DNA of 64,000 bases from Bacteroidota bacterium (lineage in GTDB: Bacteria; Bacteroidota; Bacteroidia; Chitinophagales; Saprospiraceae): positions 1-64,000 of the forward strand of contig JAKQHM010000052.1 of the NCBI GenBank assembly GCA_029572935.1. The letters run 5' to 3'. The position numbers were made by a program, and so were the translations under genes. The notes under the pieces are model-generated. The model saw only the letters and a list, made by a program, of their open reading frames with translations, was not told the origin of the DNA and made no database searches. Shown here one piece after another: positions 1-14,200 of this stretch (position 1 is its first letter; each line of letters begins with the position of its first letter).

Positions 1-1
1 C

Positions 2-3000
2 TGGGATGGCATCGCAGGTTCCGTGACCCTGCCCACCATCTATACCGGCGCTACCTTTGGTATCAATTCCCAGGGTATCGAATATTCCTGGTATGCTGTA
101 CCCGAATCAGCAGGTGCAGGCCCTGTGCCTACCTTTACAGATGCCACTGCACCCGAACCGGGTGTCATCATTCAGGGTGCCGGTACTTTCCGCATCTGCC
201 TCACCGAGACGATCGTATACGACGACGACTGCGGCACCATTTCTCCGTCCAATTGCATCAACGAACATTGCGAAATACTGGTGGTGCACCAGACCACTGC
301 TGTGGCCAATCCTTCCTGGACAGCGGTTGGACCTTACTGCGTGGACAATGCCTGCATTGACCTCGATGCCCTGATCACCGGCACCACTGGTGGCGTATTT
401 ACAGGCGTCGGTGTTCAGCTCGATCCTGCTCACCCCAACTATAGGTTCTGTCCTGCCGTAGCAGGTCCCGGAACTCATGCAGTAACTTATACCGTGCAGA
501 ACGGTGCGGGTTGTACAGCCGTACAAACCCACAACATCGTGGTGTATCCTGAAGTCCTGATCGATTGTCCCAACACCAATACCGACCTTCAGTGTGCCAC
601 CATGGCCCTGGGTTCGAACAACAATACCTACGGTCCTTATGCAGGAACCGTTCTTTCATCGCGTTATACCCTGGGCTTCTATTCCCTCAACAGCCTGCTT
701 TGTGCCGGTGCGCCTCAGGGTGGTTTCTGGACTTATTTGACTGGACCGACTGCATCAGCCGGAGCTATTCAGGGATCCAGTTTGTATTTTACCGATCCGG
801 GTTGCTATACAGTTCGCTACACAGTTAGCTCTTATCCGGGAGGAGCAGGAGCATGTACTGACAGCGAAGACTTTACTGTTTTTGTGGGTGAAAGGCCGAA
901 TCCGTCCTTCGACCTGCCAGATGCTGTTTGCTGGGATCAAGTGACCTCCATCACTTACGACATCAATACCTTCCGCACCAGTCCGGTCTATACCGGTAGC
1001 GTGGTGCGCAATTACAGAAGTACCAATACAGCGGTAGCCAACGTTTCAGCGGGCGGCGTGGTCAGCATCGTGGGCAATGGAACAGCCAGCATCTGTATGG
1101 AAGAAGTGATCACCACCATTGATTGTGATGGAGGTACCGAAACCTGTACAGCTGAAGTTTGCGAAGTGATCCGCGTAGTCAACAGCAACACCGTGGTCAA
1201 TCCGGCCTGGTCTGCATTGGGTCCGCTTTGTATTGATCAGGCATGCCAGGATCTGGATGCATTAGTTACAGGAACTCCAAATGGAGTATTCACGGGTCAT
1301 GGAGTAGTACTTGCTGCAGGAGGACATCCCAATTATGAGTTTTGTCCTTCCATTGCCGGAGTAGGTACACATGTAGTCACTTATACGGTTGTTTCTGCAG
1401 ATGGTTGCAGCGCATCATTCAGTAGAAACGTCGTTGTGGCTCCTGCAAGAAGTGCAGCATTGTTGACTCCATTCCGTTCGGGTTGTATTGCGGTCAATGG
1501 ATTCAATATGATTGAATTTGATCTTACCCAAACTTATTTGGCAGGTACCACCAGAGGAGGAACCTGGACTAAAATTGCTGGTCCTGCCTCTGCGGGTCCA
1601 TTTAATGAAACTTATTATGGTGAACCCGGATGCCATCAGTTGCGATATACCGTACCTCCGGCTTTCCCGGGAGCAACCGGAGCTTGCGGTCAGATGAGCT
1701 TTGATCTTTTATTGACACTTTCAGAGCATCCCGTTCCTTCTTTCGATATGACGGAAGAACTTTGTTGGGATGGAATTGCAGGATCCGTTGTTTTGAATCC
1801 ATTCTACAATGGTGAGACCTACGGTTCTGGAGCTTCCAGCAGAACGTACAACTGGACAGCCAGTCTGGTCAGTGGTGCTGGTCCTGTTCCTACTTTCAAC
1901 AACAATGCTATTCAAAATCCGACCCTTACGGTTCAAGGAGCAGGTATTTTTGAAATTTGTCTTACCGAGACTTTGATTTCCTGTGATGATCCGGGCTATT
2001 CAGTGAATGGTTGTTCCGAGAATTACTGCAAAAGAATCACCATTCACCAAACCAATGTGGAAGCGAACCCGTCCTGGACGGCCGTTGGTCCATATTGCGT
2101 GGATCAGCCTTGCATAGACCTCGATGCCCTGGTTACCGGTACACCTAACGGTGTATTCACCGGAGCGGGTGTAGTAGTCGCTGCCGGTGGGCATCCCAAC
2201 TACGAATTCTGTCCCGGTCTGGCCGGTCCTGGCGTGCATGCTGTGACCTATACCGTTAACAATGGAGCTGGTTGCACAGCAGTAGAGACCCACAACATCG
2301 TGGTCCATCCGGCTGTCACTCTGGCCTGTGCGGATACCCGCGATACCATTCAGTGCGCAACGCGCGCTTTGGGATCCTTGAACAATAACTATGGACCATT
2401 CAATGGCACCACACTGACCTCCCGCTACACGATGTCTACGCATGCCCTGAATCAACTGCTTTGCGCAGCCGCGACCAAAGGCGGAAGCTGGTCCTATGTC
2501 AGCGGACCAACAGCCACAGCCGGTACCGTTGCCAATGGCGTCCTCCACTATACGGATCCGGGATGTTACACGGTTCGCTATACCGTCAGTTCTTATCCGG
2601 GTGGTTCCGGAGCCTGCTCTGCGACTCAGGACTTCACGATCCATGTAGGTGAAATGCCGAATCCTTCCTTCGACTTACCGGATGCGGTTTGCTGGGATCA
2701 GGTCAGCACTGTGACATATGATTTGAGCAGCTATCTGACCAGCCCGGCTTACACTTATCCAGTGGCCCGAACTTACCGCAGTACCAATAACACCATCGTG
2801 ACAGTAAATGCGGGTGGCCTTGTGACCATAGTTGGAAATGGTACTGCTTCCATTTGCATCAACGAAAGAATCACCACCACTGCCTGCAGTGGCGTGACTT
2901 CCACTTGTGATGTGGAATACTGCCAAGTCATACGTGTTGAAAACAACACCACGGTTGTTAACCCTGCCTGGTCCCCGCTCGGTCCTCTGTGTATCGATCA

Positions 3001-5290
3001 GGCCTGTCAGGATCTGGATGCACTCGTGACCGGAACACCAAATGGTATCTTTACCGGAAATGGCGTCGTACTGGCTGCGGGCGGACATCCGAATTACGAA
3101 TTCTGTCCTGCTTTGGCCGGCGTGGGCACCCACGTGGTGACCTACACCGTTAATTCTCCGGATGGATGTACGGCTTCCTTCAGCAGAAATGTGGTAGTAG
3201 CTCCGGCAAGGAGTGCAGTCGTATTTTCGCCTTTCCGTTCGGGATGTATTGCGGTCAATGGATTCAATATGATCGAATTTGATCTGACCCAAACCTATTT
3301 GCCGGGAACAACCAGAGGGGGTACTTGGTCTAAAATTGCCGGTCCTCCGTCTGCGGGTCCATTTAATGAAACCTATTATGGTGAGCCAGGTTGCCATCAG
3401 TTGCGTTATACTGTACCTCCAGCTTTCCCAGGTGCAACCGGTGCATGCGGGCAAATGAGTTTTGATCTGTTATTAACCCTGTCAGAGCAACCAGTACCAT
3501 CTTTCGATCTGGCAGAAGAAGTATGTTGGGATGGTATTGCAGGATCTGTTGTTTTGAATCCATTCTACAATGGTGAAACATACGGTTCCGGTGCTTCCAG
3601 CAGAACGTACAACTGGACAGCCAGTCTGATCAGCGGCGCAGGCCCGTTACCGACCTTTAACAACAATACCCTTCAGAATCCTACGCTTACTGTCCAGGGT
3701 GCTGGCACTTTTGAAATTTGTCTGACAGAAACTTTGATTTCTTGCAACGATCCGGGTTATGCTGTTAACAATTGCTCTGAAAACTACTGTAAAAGAATCG
3801 TTATACATGCCAACACAATCGTTGCCGATCCTTCCTGGACCGCGGTAGGTCCTTATTGCGTGGATCAGCCCTGTGTGGATCTCGATGCATTGGTGACAGG
3901 TACCACAGGAGGAGTATTCTCCGGTACCGGTGTGATCGTGGCCGCCGGTGGTCACCCTAATTATGAATTCTGTCCGGGTCTGGCCGGTCCGGGCACACAT
4001 GCCGTGACCTACACCGTTCAGAATGGAGCGGGTTGTACAGCGGTGGAGACCCACAATATCGTAGTCTATCCTGCTGTGACCCTGGCTTGTGTCGATACCC
4101 GCGATACCATCCAGTGCGCCACCATGCCGCTCGGACCTAACAACAATACTTATGGGCCTTTCAACGGAGTGACGCTTACTTCCCGCTACACCCTGGGCAG
4201 CCACAATCTGACTGATTTACTTTGTGCCACCGCTACCCGCGGAGGTACCTGGTCTTATCTCAGTGGTCCGGCTGCTTCAACAGGAGCTGTAGTCAACAAT
4301 ACCCTCCACTTTACCACTCCGGGTTGCTACACGGTGCGTTATACCGTCAGCTCCTTCCCGGGTGGAACCGGAGCATGTCTGGCTACTCAGGACTTTACGG
4401 TTCATGTAGGGGAGCGTCCAAATCCGTCCTTCGACCTGCCGGATGCAGTCTGCTGGAATCAGCTGGCCGGATCCATTACTTATGATATCAACAATTTCCG
4501 TACGAGCCCGATCTATGCCGGTACCGTGTCCAGGAACTACAGAAGTACCAATACCTCTGTTGTGACGGTCAATCTTTCCGGACTGATTACTGTGGTAGGC
4601 AATGGTACCGCCTCTGTCTGCATGGAAGAGCTCATCAACACCAACGCTTGTGGTGTGGCCACCACCTGCCGTGTGGAGGTTTGCGAAGTGATCCGCGTGA
4701 TCAACAGCGTAACCATCAACAACCCTGAGTGGGGCCCGCTCGGTCCGCTCTGTATCGACATGGCTTGCCAGGATCTGGATGCGCTCATCGCAGGTACCAC
4801 AGGAGGTGTGTTTACCGGACGTGGAGTCAGGGTGGCCGCCAGCGGACACCCCAATTACGAATTCTGTCCTGCCCTCGCCGGTATCGGAATTCACGTGGTG
4901 ACCTACACCGTTAATTCTCCTGATGGTTGTTCCGCAACCTTCTCCAGAAACGTAGAGGTGAGGAGAGGTTACATACCCAACATCGGTGGCGATCGTCAAA
5001 GAGGTTGCTTTGACTTCAGTGCGTCCGATCCGTTTACCGATTTCGATCTTTCCGAATTCTATCTGGACAGCACTTACAGGGGCGGAACCTGGTCTCTGGC
5101 TCCCGGATCCGCTTTGGGAACCATTCGCAATGAGACATTGTCCGGTTTGCCGGGTTGCTTCCAGTTGGTTTATACTGTTCCGCCATCCATTCCGGGTGGT
5201 ACAGGTGCCTGTGGTGAAATGCGCGATACAGCCTGGTTGAGATTGATTGAAGAGCCTCAGCCAGACTTCGACGTTCAGGATGCGGTATGC
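2..5290 (+). repeat. Three tandem ~1.76-kb coding repeats
   Basis: The Trp codon of the 'CWDGIAGS' mark falls at bases 2, 1766 and 3527, with a diverged mark (CWEPGA) at 5291. The periods are 1764, 1761 and 1764 bp (588, 587 and 588 residues). Each unit is itself a duplication: related half-units begin at 2 and 932 (about 310 and 278 residues), marked by 'CWDG' versus 'CWDQ' and by 'NPSWTAVGPYC' versus 'NPAWSALGPLC'. Long stretches, such as 1441-1860 against 3202-3621, are nearly identical as DNA, which points to recent duplication or gene conversion. Confidence 0.9.
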
Positions 5291-8200
5291 TGGGAACCGG
5301 GTGCAACAGTGACCATTACGCCGTTCCTCAATTCAGGTACCTTCGGCACCAATGCCACCATCAACAGAAGCTGGGCCCTTAATCCTTCCAGTCCTGCAGG
5401 TGTCAGCATCAACTCAACTACCGGGGTGGTGACCATCGGACCTTCTGCACCAGTGACTCCGTCTACTTTTGCAGTTTGTCTGACTGAAACCTTGACTTAT
5501 CCTGCATGTGGTCCTTTGCCTTCCGCAACAGTTTGCTCCGTGACCAAATGCCACCAGATCAAGATCGAATCCGGAACTCCACTGATCTCCTGCTTCACGG
5601 CGTCAGCTGATTCTGTATGCGTCAATACTCCAATCATTCTGACTCCGCTTCAAGCTCCATTTGATGGAATCTGGACTTCCGGCGATACCACAGGCGGCAA
5701 AGCGACCCTGGTCAGAAACGCAAATGGTACAGCTACTTTCACTCCGAGAACCTGCGGTTCTTTTATAGTAACCTATACACGTTCTACTCCAAACGGATGC
5801 ACCAACACATGTAGCAGGACCATCCGCACCGACCTGACCCCGCCACAGATTATCCTGCCGGGTACAAGAGTAGTGGAATGCGATGGTACCTCCCAAACGA
5901 CGGCCATGGCTAACTGGGCCAATACAGCCGGGTTTACAGACAACTGCCCTGGCGGATCCATCAGATGGCAGGTTTACGACCGTAGATCGGGTTGCAGCCA
6001 GTTCACGGGTACTTATGTTTTTGAATTTGAAGCAATCGATTTCTGCGGAAACAGAAGGGTGGCATACGATACTTTCCGCATAGTGGACAGGATTGCGCCG
6101 GTCATTACTCCGGGTGCCAACCTGACCATCAACTGCGGCATACCAACTACCTACGGACAACTCGACGGATGGCTTAACACCAATGGAGGTGCGACTGCCA
6201 CCGATGTATGTTCCAGAGTCAGATGGACCAACAATTTCAACAGGAATAGCCTGGTGCTCGAGTGCAACAACCCATTGGGTACTCCGGTCGTATTCCGCGC
6301 TACAGACGAGTGTGGAAACTTCAGTGAAGTAACCCACCGCGTCTTCCTTATCGACAACAACAATCCGGTCTGGAATGTACGTCCGGTAAACCTGACCATC
6401 GAATGCGACGGAACCAACGATCCATATAGCCAGATCAATGCCTGGGTTTCCAGGGTTGGCGACGGAGTGGCGGTTGACTCATGTTCCACACAAATATTCT
6501 ACTCGCACAATTATACCGGACTCACTCCGGGTTGCAGCCGACTGACCGGTTCTGCCCTTGTGACCTTCACAGCACGCGACTTCTGCGGAAACAGCGTGAC
6601 CGCGCAGGCTACCGTTACCGTGGTGGACAGAACCGCTCCTGTAGTGGTTTCTCCTGCCAAGGATACCGTTGTGGACTGTGACGGTGCCGGCAACATCACT
6701 GCCTTCAACACCTGGATCCGCAACCGCGCAGGTGCACGCGCTCAGGATGTCTGCACACCAAGGCCGACAGGTTCTACTGGTGACATAGGCATTCTGCGCT
6801 GGGATACCCTCCGCATGCGTACAGAAGACGATTGCGGTCTGACCAGAAGGTATACCTTCATGTTCACCGCTACCGACAGTTGTGGCAACACATCACCTGC
6901 CACCATCGCGCGCTTCATCATTCAGGATACTACTGCGCCGACCTTCGTGGTTCTGCCACAAAACCTGACAGTGAGCTGTGATCGTTTGGGCAATGAAGCC
7001 GCACTCAACAGCTGGCTGAACAATAACGGAGGAGCCGTAGCTACGGATGTCTGCAACAACGGACCGCTCAACTGGAGAAGAGAACTCATTAGAGAACTCG
7101 ACCAGTGCAGCAATACCGCCCGTTATACTTATCGCTTCACAGTTATGGACTCTTGCCGCAACAGCACTTTCCGTGATGCGGATTTTGTAGTCGTGGATGT
7201 GACTCCTCCTGTGATCACAGGTGGTTACAACAAGCTGGTAGAATGCGATCAGTCCGGTGCCAACAACGATGCACAAATATTGTCCTGGCTGGATAGCCTG
7301 GGTGGTTTGAGCGCAACGGACAACTGTTCCGATGCAATCAACTGGAGACACAACTTCAGCGATAACCGCTGGGTGCGTGGTTGCGGAGATACCCGCTTCC
7401 AGGATGTCACCTTTACAGCTACCGACGACTGCGGTAATTTTGCCACCAGAACCCTCAGAGTAGGTACTCAGGATACCACCGTTCCGGTATTCTTCAATTG
7501 CCCAAGACCACCGATCGTCGTAGCTGCTGAAACCTTCCATTGCGATGCTTATGTCAACTTCTCTCCTGTGGCAGCATTTGACAATTGCAGCACGCCGGTG
7601 ATCAACCAGATTGACAGCACGGGATTGAAATCTGGAAGCAGATTCCCGGTTGGTACAACCGTACTGGTATTTGAAGCAGTGGATGGTTGTGGAAACCGCG
7701 ATACCTGCACCATGAAGATCATCGTCAATGATTATTGGGATCTGCCAACTATTACCTGTCCGGCTCCCGCTACCTTCTCAGCTTCTCTCGACAGCTGTGG
7801 AAGAACGCTGACCGCTGCTGATGGCATCAATCCGTCCAACATCACGGATAATTGCCCGAATACGGTAGTGACTTTTGTGGTGACCGATCAGAATGGCCAG
7901 GTGGTCAACAGCGGCTTTAATTCTGCTGCAGGCACCTTCTTCCCAGTCGGTGTTGACACCATCACCTACTGCGTGTTTGACCAGCCCCTGCTAAAGATCA
8001 CGGAAGTAACCCAGCAATTGGGTACCCCGATCGCGGGCGGCACCATCACCATCGGAAGAACCAATCCGGTTCCGGCATTCATCTCCTCTGATTTGATCGA
8101 CGGGGACTACCTCGAGATCGGAAACTATGGTGGTGGCGTTATTGACCTGACCTGTCTCAGTATTGAGATCGTCGGTCCTGCCGGATCCATCTGCGATTAT

Positions 8201-11200
8201 ACGATACCGCCGATGTTCCCTCTGAAACCCAGAAACTTCCTGGCTCCGGGTCAGGTGGCTGTATTCCATGTTGGAAGCGGTACCGACGTTCCTGCCAGCA
8301 GGTTCTGGCATATGAACTGTACGCAGGCCGGCATCAACGATCAGAGAGCTTATATCCTTCGCCTGAATGACCGCGTAATCGACGTAGTCGCTACCAACGG
8401 ATTCAATCCGGTGGGCCGCGGTACGCTAGCAGTGGTGAAAGCAGAGGACTGGGCCGGTGCTACTGATCCACACTTCTGCCGTGGATCTTACTACAGAACC
8501 AACCACATCGACAATAACAGAAGTTCGGATTTCGAACTGGCTGAATCCTGCAATGCTGCTACCATCGGTAGCTGGAATCCGGGCAACAAATTCTCCAGTG
8601 CCAATCTGGATACCGCTTCTGTTCAGTCTATAGTGCATCCTGCCGTCTGCTGCAAGGTGCCTATCACCATCACAGACAATCAGGCTCCGATTTGCGGACG
8701 TTACGATACGCTCTCCAGCGGCATTCCGACCAACCTGAATGTGGCATTCGCTCAGGGCGTATGCTTCAGCTCAACCGTGACCATCCCCAACAACTGTAAG
8801 GTAGGCGACATCCGGATCCTGAATATGACCGGATCCAGCAGCCAGAACCTCGGCGACTGGGAAGTGACGCTCGTCAGCCCAAGCGGAACCCGCGTAAAGT
8901 TGTGGGAGAATGTCTGCAACGCTGCCACTTCCTTCAACCTGAACTTCGGTTCTTCTGACAACAAGGGGCTGAACTATGGCAGCGTGAACGGAGCTCCATG
9001 TACACCTAACTTTGGCAATGGAGGATTCTACCAGCCTCAGGAAAGCTTCCTGAAGTTCTTCAATGAACAGGGCCAGGGAACCTGGAGACTGGAGATCGAA
9101 GACAACAGCTGCAACACCACAGCCATCACCAACGTGCTGACCAACTGGAGGCTGCAGGTATTGTGCAAAGCTCCTGCCGTGCTACGCGATACCACCATCA
9201 CCGCCGACTTCAGACAATGCAATAAGAAATTCCTTTGGTATCACCCGCTGATCAACGACAACTGTACAGGCGGTACCGTAGAGATGACCTACGTGACTAC
9301 TTGTACTACTGCCAGAACGGGAGTGGTAACCACCGTACTTGGACCGATCACACGCGTTGTGACGGCTGGTGCCTGTGATTCCCTGGTTCTGCCGATCGGT
9401 ACAACCAAGATTTCTTACCAGATAACCGATCGTTCAGGTAATACCGGAATGTGTATGTTTAATGTGAACGTACGCGACATCAATGGTCCGATCATTCCTG
9501 TCTACAAGGATGTGACAGTCTCCGCGGATGCAGGCGAATGCGGTAAGTTCTTCTATTTCGTACCGGATGCCAACGACTCCTGCGGACTGGATACCGTATG
9601 GGCCAATCCGCCAAGCGGCACCTTCTTCAAGGTCGGAACAAATCGGATTTGCATCTACGCCATCGACAAGAGTGGAAACAGGGATTCCTCCTGCTTTAAC
9701 CTCGTAGTCAATCCGTACATACCCAACTCCAGTGAACTGGCTTGTAACGACAAGATCAACCTCTCACTCGACGCAAGCTGCCGTGCTGAACTGACGGCTG
9801 ACATGATCCTGGAAGGTGGTAAGCACTGGTGCTATGACCAATATGAAATCATCGTCACAGATGACCGTGGGGTAAGACGTTCCAACATCTTCACCTACGC
9901 AGATGTGGGCAAGTGTTTCCGTGTGACCATCCGCGACCCACGCTCCGGCAACAGCTGTTGGGGTGAGGTTTGTATCGAGGACAAGCAAAAGCCGGTTCTC
10001 GAATGTCCAAGAGACACAGTGGTCAATTGTATTTCGACACTGGATCCGTCCATACTCGGTACGGCCAGGGTGATTACCTGCGAACCATCCGCTACCATCA
10101 ACTACTGGGATGAATACACCGAGCTCGGCGAATGCGCTTTCCCTTATGTTGCGCGTATCGTTCGTTACTGGACCGTGGAAGACGAAAATGGAAACCGCGA
10201 TACCTGCGAACAGAGAATCGATGTAGAGCGCTTTGATCTGGCTGACATCAGGTGGCCGCGCAATTACGACGATCTCGACCTGCCACATCTGGAATGCGAT
10301 AAGAAGATCAACGACAAGGATATCAGTGCTCACTTCCAGGCTTATCCGTACTGCGTGGATGGCTATCTGTTGGATTCAGCCATCTGGAGTGCTACAGGAG
10401 GATTCTATCCTTCACCTGCAGGTGACCTGGCCGGAAGACGACTGCCAAAATCTTTGGGCTGGAACTGTCTGGAAGTTGGTCCTTATCAGGGCCATCCGAA
10501 TCCATATCCTGTGTATTACGATGCGCACCCGGGTTGGACTCCACAAAGTCCATTCTGCTGGGGACCTGACGAAATTGTAAAATGGATTGGAACCGGTGTT
10601 CCGACCGTAGATGGAATCGACCTCTACACCAGAGGACGTTGCGCCGTATCCATCCGTTACGAAGACGAAGTATATGAGATCTGCGACGACAGCTACGAGA
10701 TTCTCCGCTACTGGAAGATCCGCAACATGTGTCTGCCGGTAGTGGCCGGACAGAATCCGATCGAATACATCCAGGTGATCAAAGTCCTCGATAAGAAAGG
10801 TCCTGAGATCGTTTATCCTGATACGATCGCCATCTCGACCACCAACAACAGCTGCACCGCCATCTGGGATCTCGCTGAGCCCTGGATGAAGGACAACTGT
10901 TCTGACGATCTGAGTTACAGTGTCAGAATGTGGGCTGGCAGATCCATTCGTTATGCCAATGGCAGATGGGCTGTGATCAACATCCCGATCGGTCTACACA
11001 AAGCAGAGATCACTGCTCAGGATGCCTGCGGCAACAAGACCGTAAAAACCATTATGGTCAACGTATTCGACGGCATCACGCCTACTCCGGTCTGCCGTAC
11101 CTTCACTACTGTCAACATCACAGGCAACCAAAGCCCGGGTGAAAACTACGCCCGCGTGGCAGCCGAGGCCTTTGACGAAGGTTCTCACGACAACTGTGCC

Positions 11201-14200
11201 AACCACTTGTTCTTTAAAGTGATCCGCATGGCTGAATTGCTTGGCACCAACAACGGATCCAACTCCAACAACACAGTAGCCTGCGGTGGCAGAAACGGAG
11301 ACGACAATTCATCCCTTGCGGGCAACCAGGTTTACTTCGATGATTACACAGACTTCTGCTGTGCAGACGCAGGTCAGAGGGTCATGGTGGTCCTTCGCGT
11401 GTTTGACGTGGATCCGGGTCCCGGTCCTGTGGCACCTGCCCGGATGACCAACCGGACGAGCCCGCTGTTCGGCAGATTCAACGACTGCATGGTAGAAGTG
11501 GAAGTACAGAACAAGAACGTACCGACCGTAGTGGCACCGCCAAATATCGTGGTGAGCTGCTGGTTCTGGTTTGATATAGCTAATCTGACCGATCCGAATG
11601 ATGCTACCTTTGGTAGAGTGGTGACCGATCTTTCCGACAGGAAGAAGGTGGTGACCCAGGATATCGTATGCCGCAAGTACTGCGAGCGCAATGACATCAC
11701 CGGTTACCCCGGATTCGTACAAACCAACACCGTACCGAAACCTGCTCCGAATCAGGCTTGTGACTACTACTTCCAGTATTTTGATACTGCACATTGGGAT
11801 CGCAAGTACGAACTGACCTGGGGCTTTGACGGATATGCACTCAACAGCTGTAACGTCAGTCCGACCATCACGGTCAACGACCTGCGCGAATGCGGTCAAG
11901 GTATCATCCAGCGTATCATCAGCGCCCAGGGTCCGAACAACATCAACGTGACAGCGATCCAGACGATCTATGTGGTGGATTGCGATCCGTTCTATGTTGA
12001 CTCTACTACTTGTAATGATCCTCGCTTCAGCGATGTAATGTGGCCAAACGGAGTCTGCACGCAGACACCGGTGACCATCAACGGTTGCGGATCCGACATC
12101 AGTCCGGATAACCCACAATTGGGACGTCCTCAGATCGTGAACAATGCCGACGACAACTGTGCCCTGATCTCTATCGAGCATGTAGATGAGGTATTTACGA
12201 TTGAACCGGATGCCTGTATGAAGATCATCCGTAAGTGGATCGTGATCGACTGGTGTCAGTACGATCCGTTCATCGACCCGAACAAGGGCAGATGGGAGCG
12301 GATCCAGATCATCAAGGTACGCGATCAGGATAAGCCTGTTGTGAGTTGTAACGTAGGCCCATGCGAACCCGCCAGCATCAACAGCAGCCTGGGTATCTGT
12401 GTCGGCCACATCAGCCTGACAGCGATCGCCGATGACAACTGCAGTCCGCTGGATTGGCTGTTGTGGGAGTACAAGATCGACGCCTTCAACGATGGCGTAG
12501 GCGTACACGGAGGCTATGACTTCCGCGTGGGCTCACTGACCCGCAGAGCATTTGCAGCAGGAGACACAGTCGAATACAGCCACAATCCATTCGCGGATAA
12601 TGCGAAGAATCCGTTTGATGCCAGCGGTACCTATCCGTTGGGCATACACAAGATCAGCTGGTTTGTAGAGGACGGCTGCGGCAATGTAGGAGTATGTGAG
12701 ACCTTGTTTGAAATCAAGGACTGCAAAGCTCCGACGCCATACTGCTACACTGGTGTGATCACCGTGCCGATGCCATCCAGCGGATGTGTGGATGTATGGG
12801 CCAAAGACCTCGACCTGGGCAGCTTCGACAACTGTACAGCCAAGGATAAACTCCTGTTCTACTTTGACGGAGACAAAACCAAGCAGTCCATCACCGTATG
12901 CTGCGATGATTTCGTAGCAGCAGGCGTAAACGATGAGCTGAGACTGGATGTGGAGATGTGGGTAGAAGACGAAGAAGGCAACCGCGATTACTGCAAGACA
13001 GTGGTGATCGTACAGGATAACCAGGGCATCTGTCCGGACAATGCAAACGGCAAGGCCCGGATCACAGGACTGATCTCCGATGAGAAGGGAGAAGCCCTCA
13101 ATCCGGTAGAGGTGAGCCTGTATCGCAATGGCAATATGTTGTTGCAGCGCTCTGGCAATCCGTTCCTGTTCGGAGATCTGACGATGAATGTGGAATACGA
13201 ACTCGTTCCGGACAGGAATGACGATCCGCTCAACGGAGTATCCACACAGGATATCGTGAAGATCCAGAAACACATCCTGGGTCTGGAGGCGATCGGTTCG
13301 CCGTACAAGCTTCTGGCAGCAGACGTCAACAACAGCAACAGCATCACGGCAGCGGATATCGCTGAGATAAGGAAACTGGTACTGGGCATCACCAGTGAGT
13401 TTGCAAAATCCAGATCCTGGTCCTTTGTACCCGGCGATCATGTGTTCTCTGATCCGACTGCACCATGGCAGGCACCGAGAAGGAAGACGGTCATGCTGGA
13501 CAACAGCAAATCCGTGAACTTCATGGGCTTCAAGATGGGAGACGTGACGGGCAATGCCATCGCAGGACTGAACGGCACAAGCCAGGTAAGGACCAGCGGA
13601 GCGCTTCACTTCGAAATGGATGAGATGAACCTCGTGGCCGGTGAGAACTACCGGATCGCGATCCGCTCATCTGACTTCGAAATGATCTCCGGCTACCAGT
13701 ACACGCTGAGATTCGATCAGCAGGCACTGGCCTACACAGGATTTGAGGCAGGAGCACTGGGACTGAATGAATCCAACTTTGGTCTGATGAAACTCGATCA
13801 GGGTGTGATCACGACCAGCTGGAACTCCAACAAGGCAGAAAGCTTTGGCAAGGATGAGGTGTTGTTCACGCTGAACTTCACAGCACTGAAGGCTGGAAAG
13901 TTGAGCCAGATGTTTGCGATCACGAGCGACATCACGCGAGCAGAAGCATACCACGTAAGCGAAGCAGTACGGGATGTGCGGATCGGGGTGCGGACTCAGG
14001 ACGGGGTGGTGGAATCCAGCCTGTTTGAGTTGTACCAGAACGAGCCCAACCCATTCACCAAGCAGACCGTGGTAGCCTTCAGACTTCCTGAGGCCGGTCA
14101 GGTAAAACTGACGATCTACGATGCAGCCGGAAAAGTGGTTCGCGTCTATGAGTTTGACGGAATCAAGGGTCTGAACCAGATCACGATCCATCGCTCAGAG

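Noticed and set aside
11309-12508. 399-codon reverse frame inside the giant gene
   Set aside because: It is the antisense of HYR-like coding sequence, where codon bias removes stops on the other strand; it shows no known motif.
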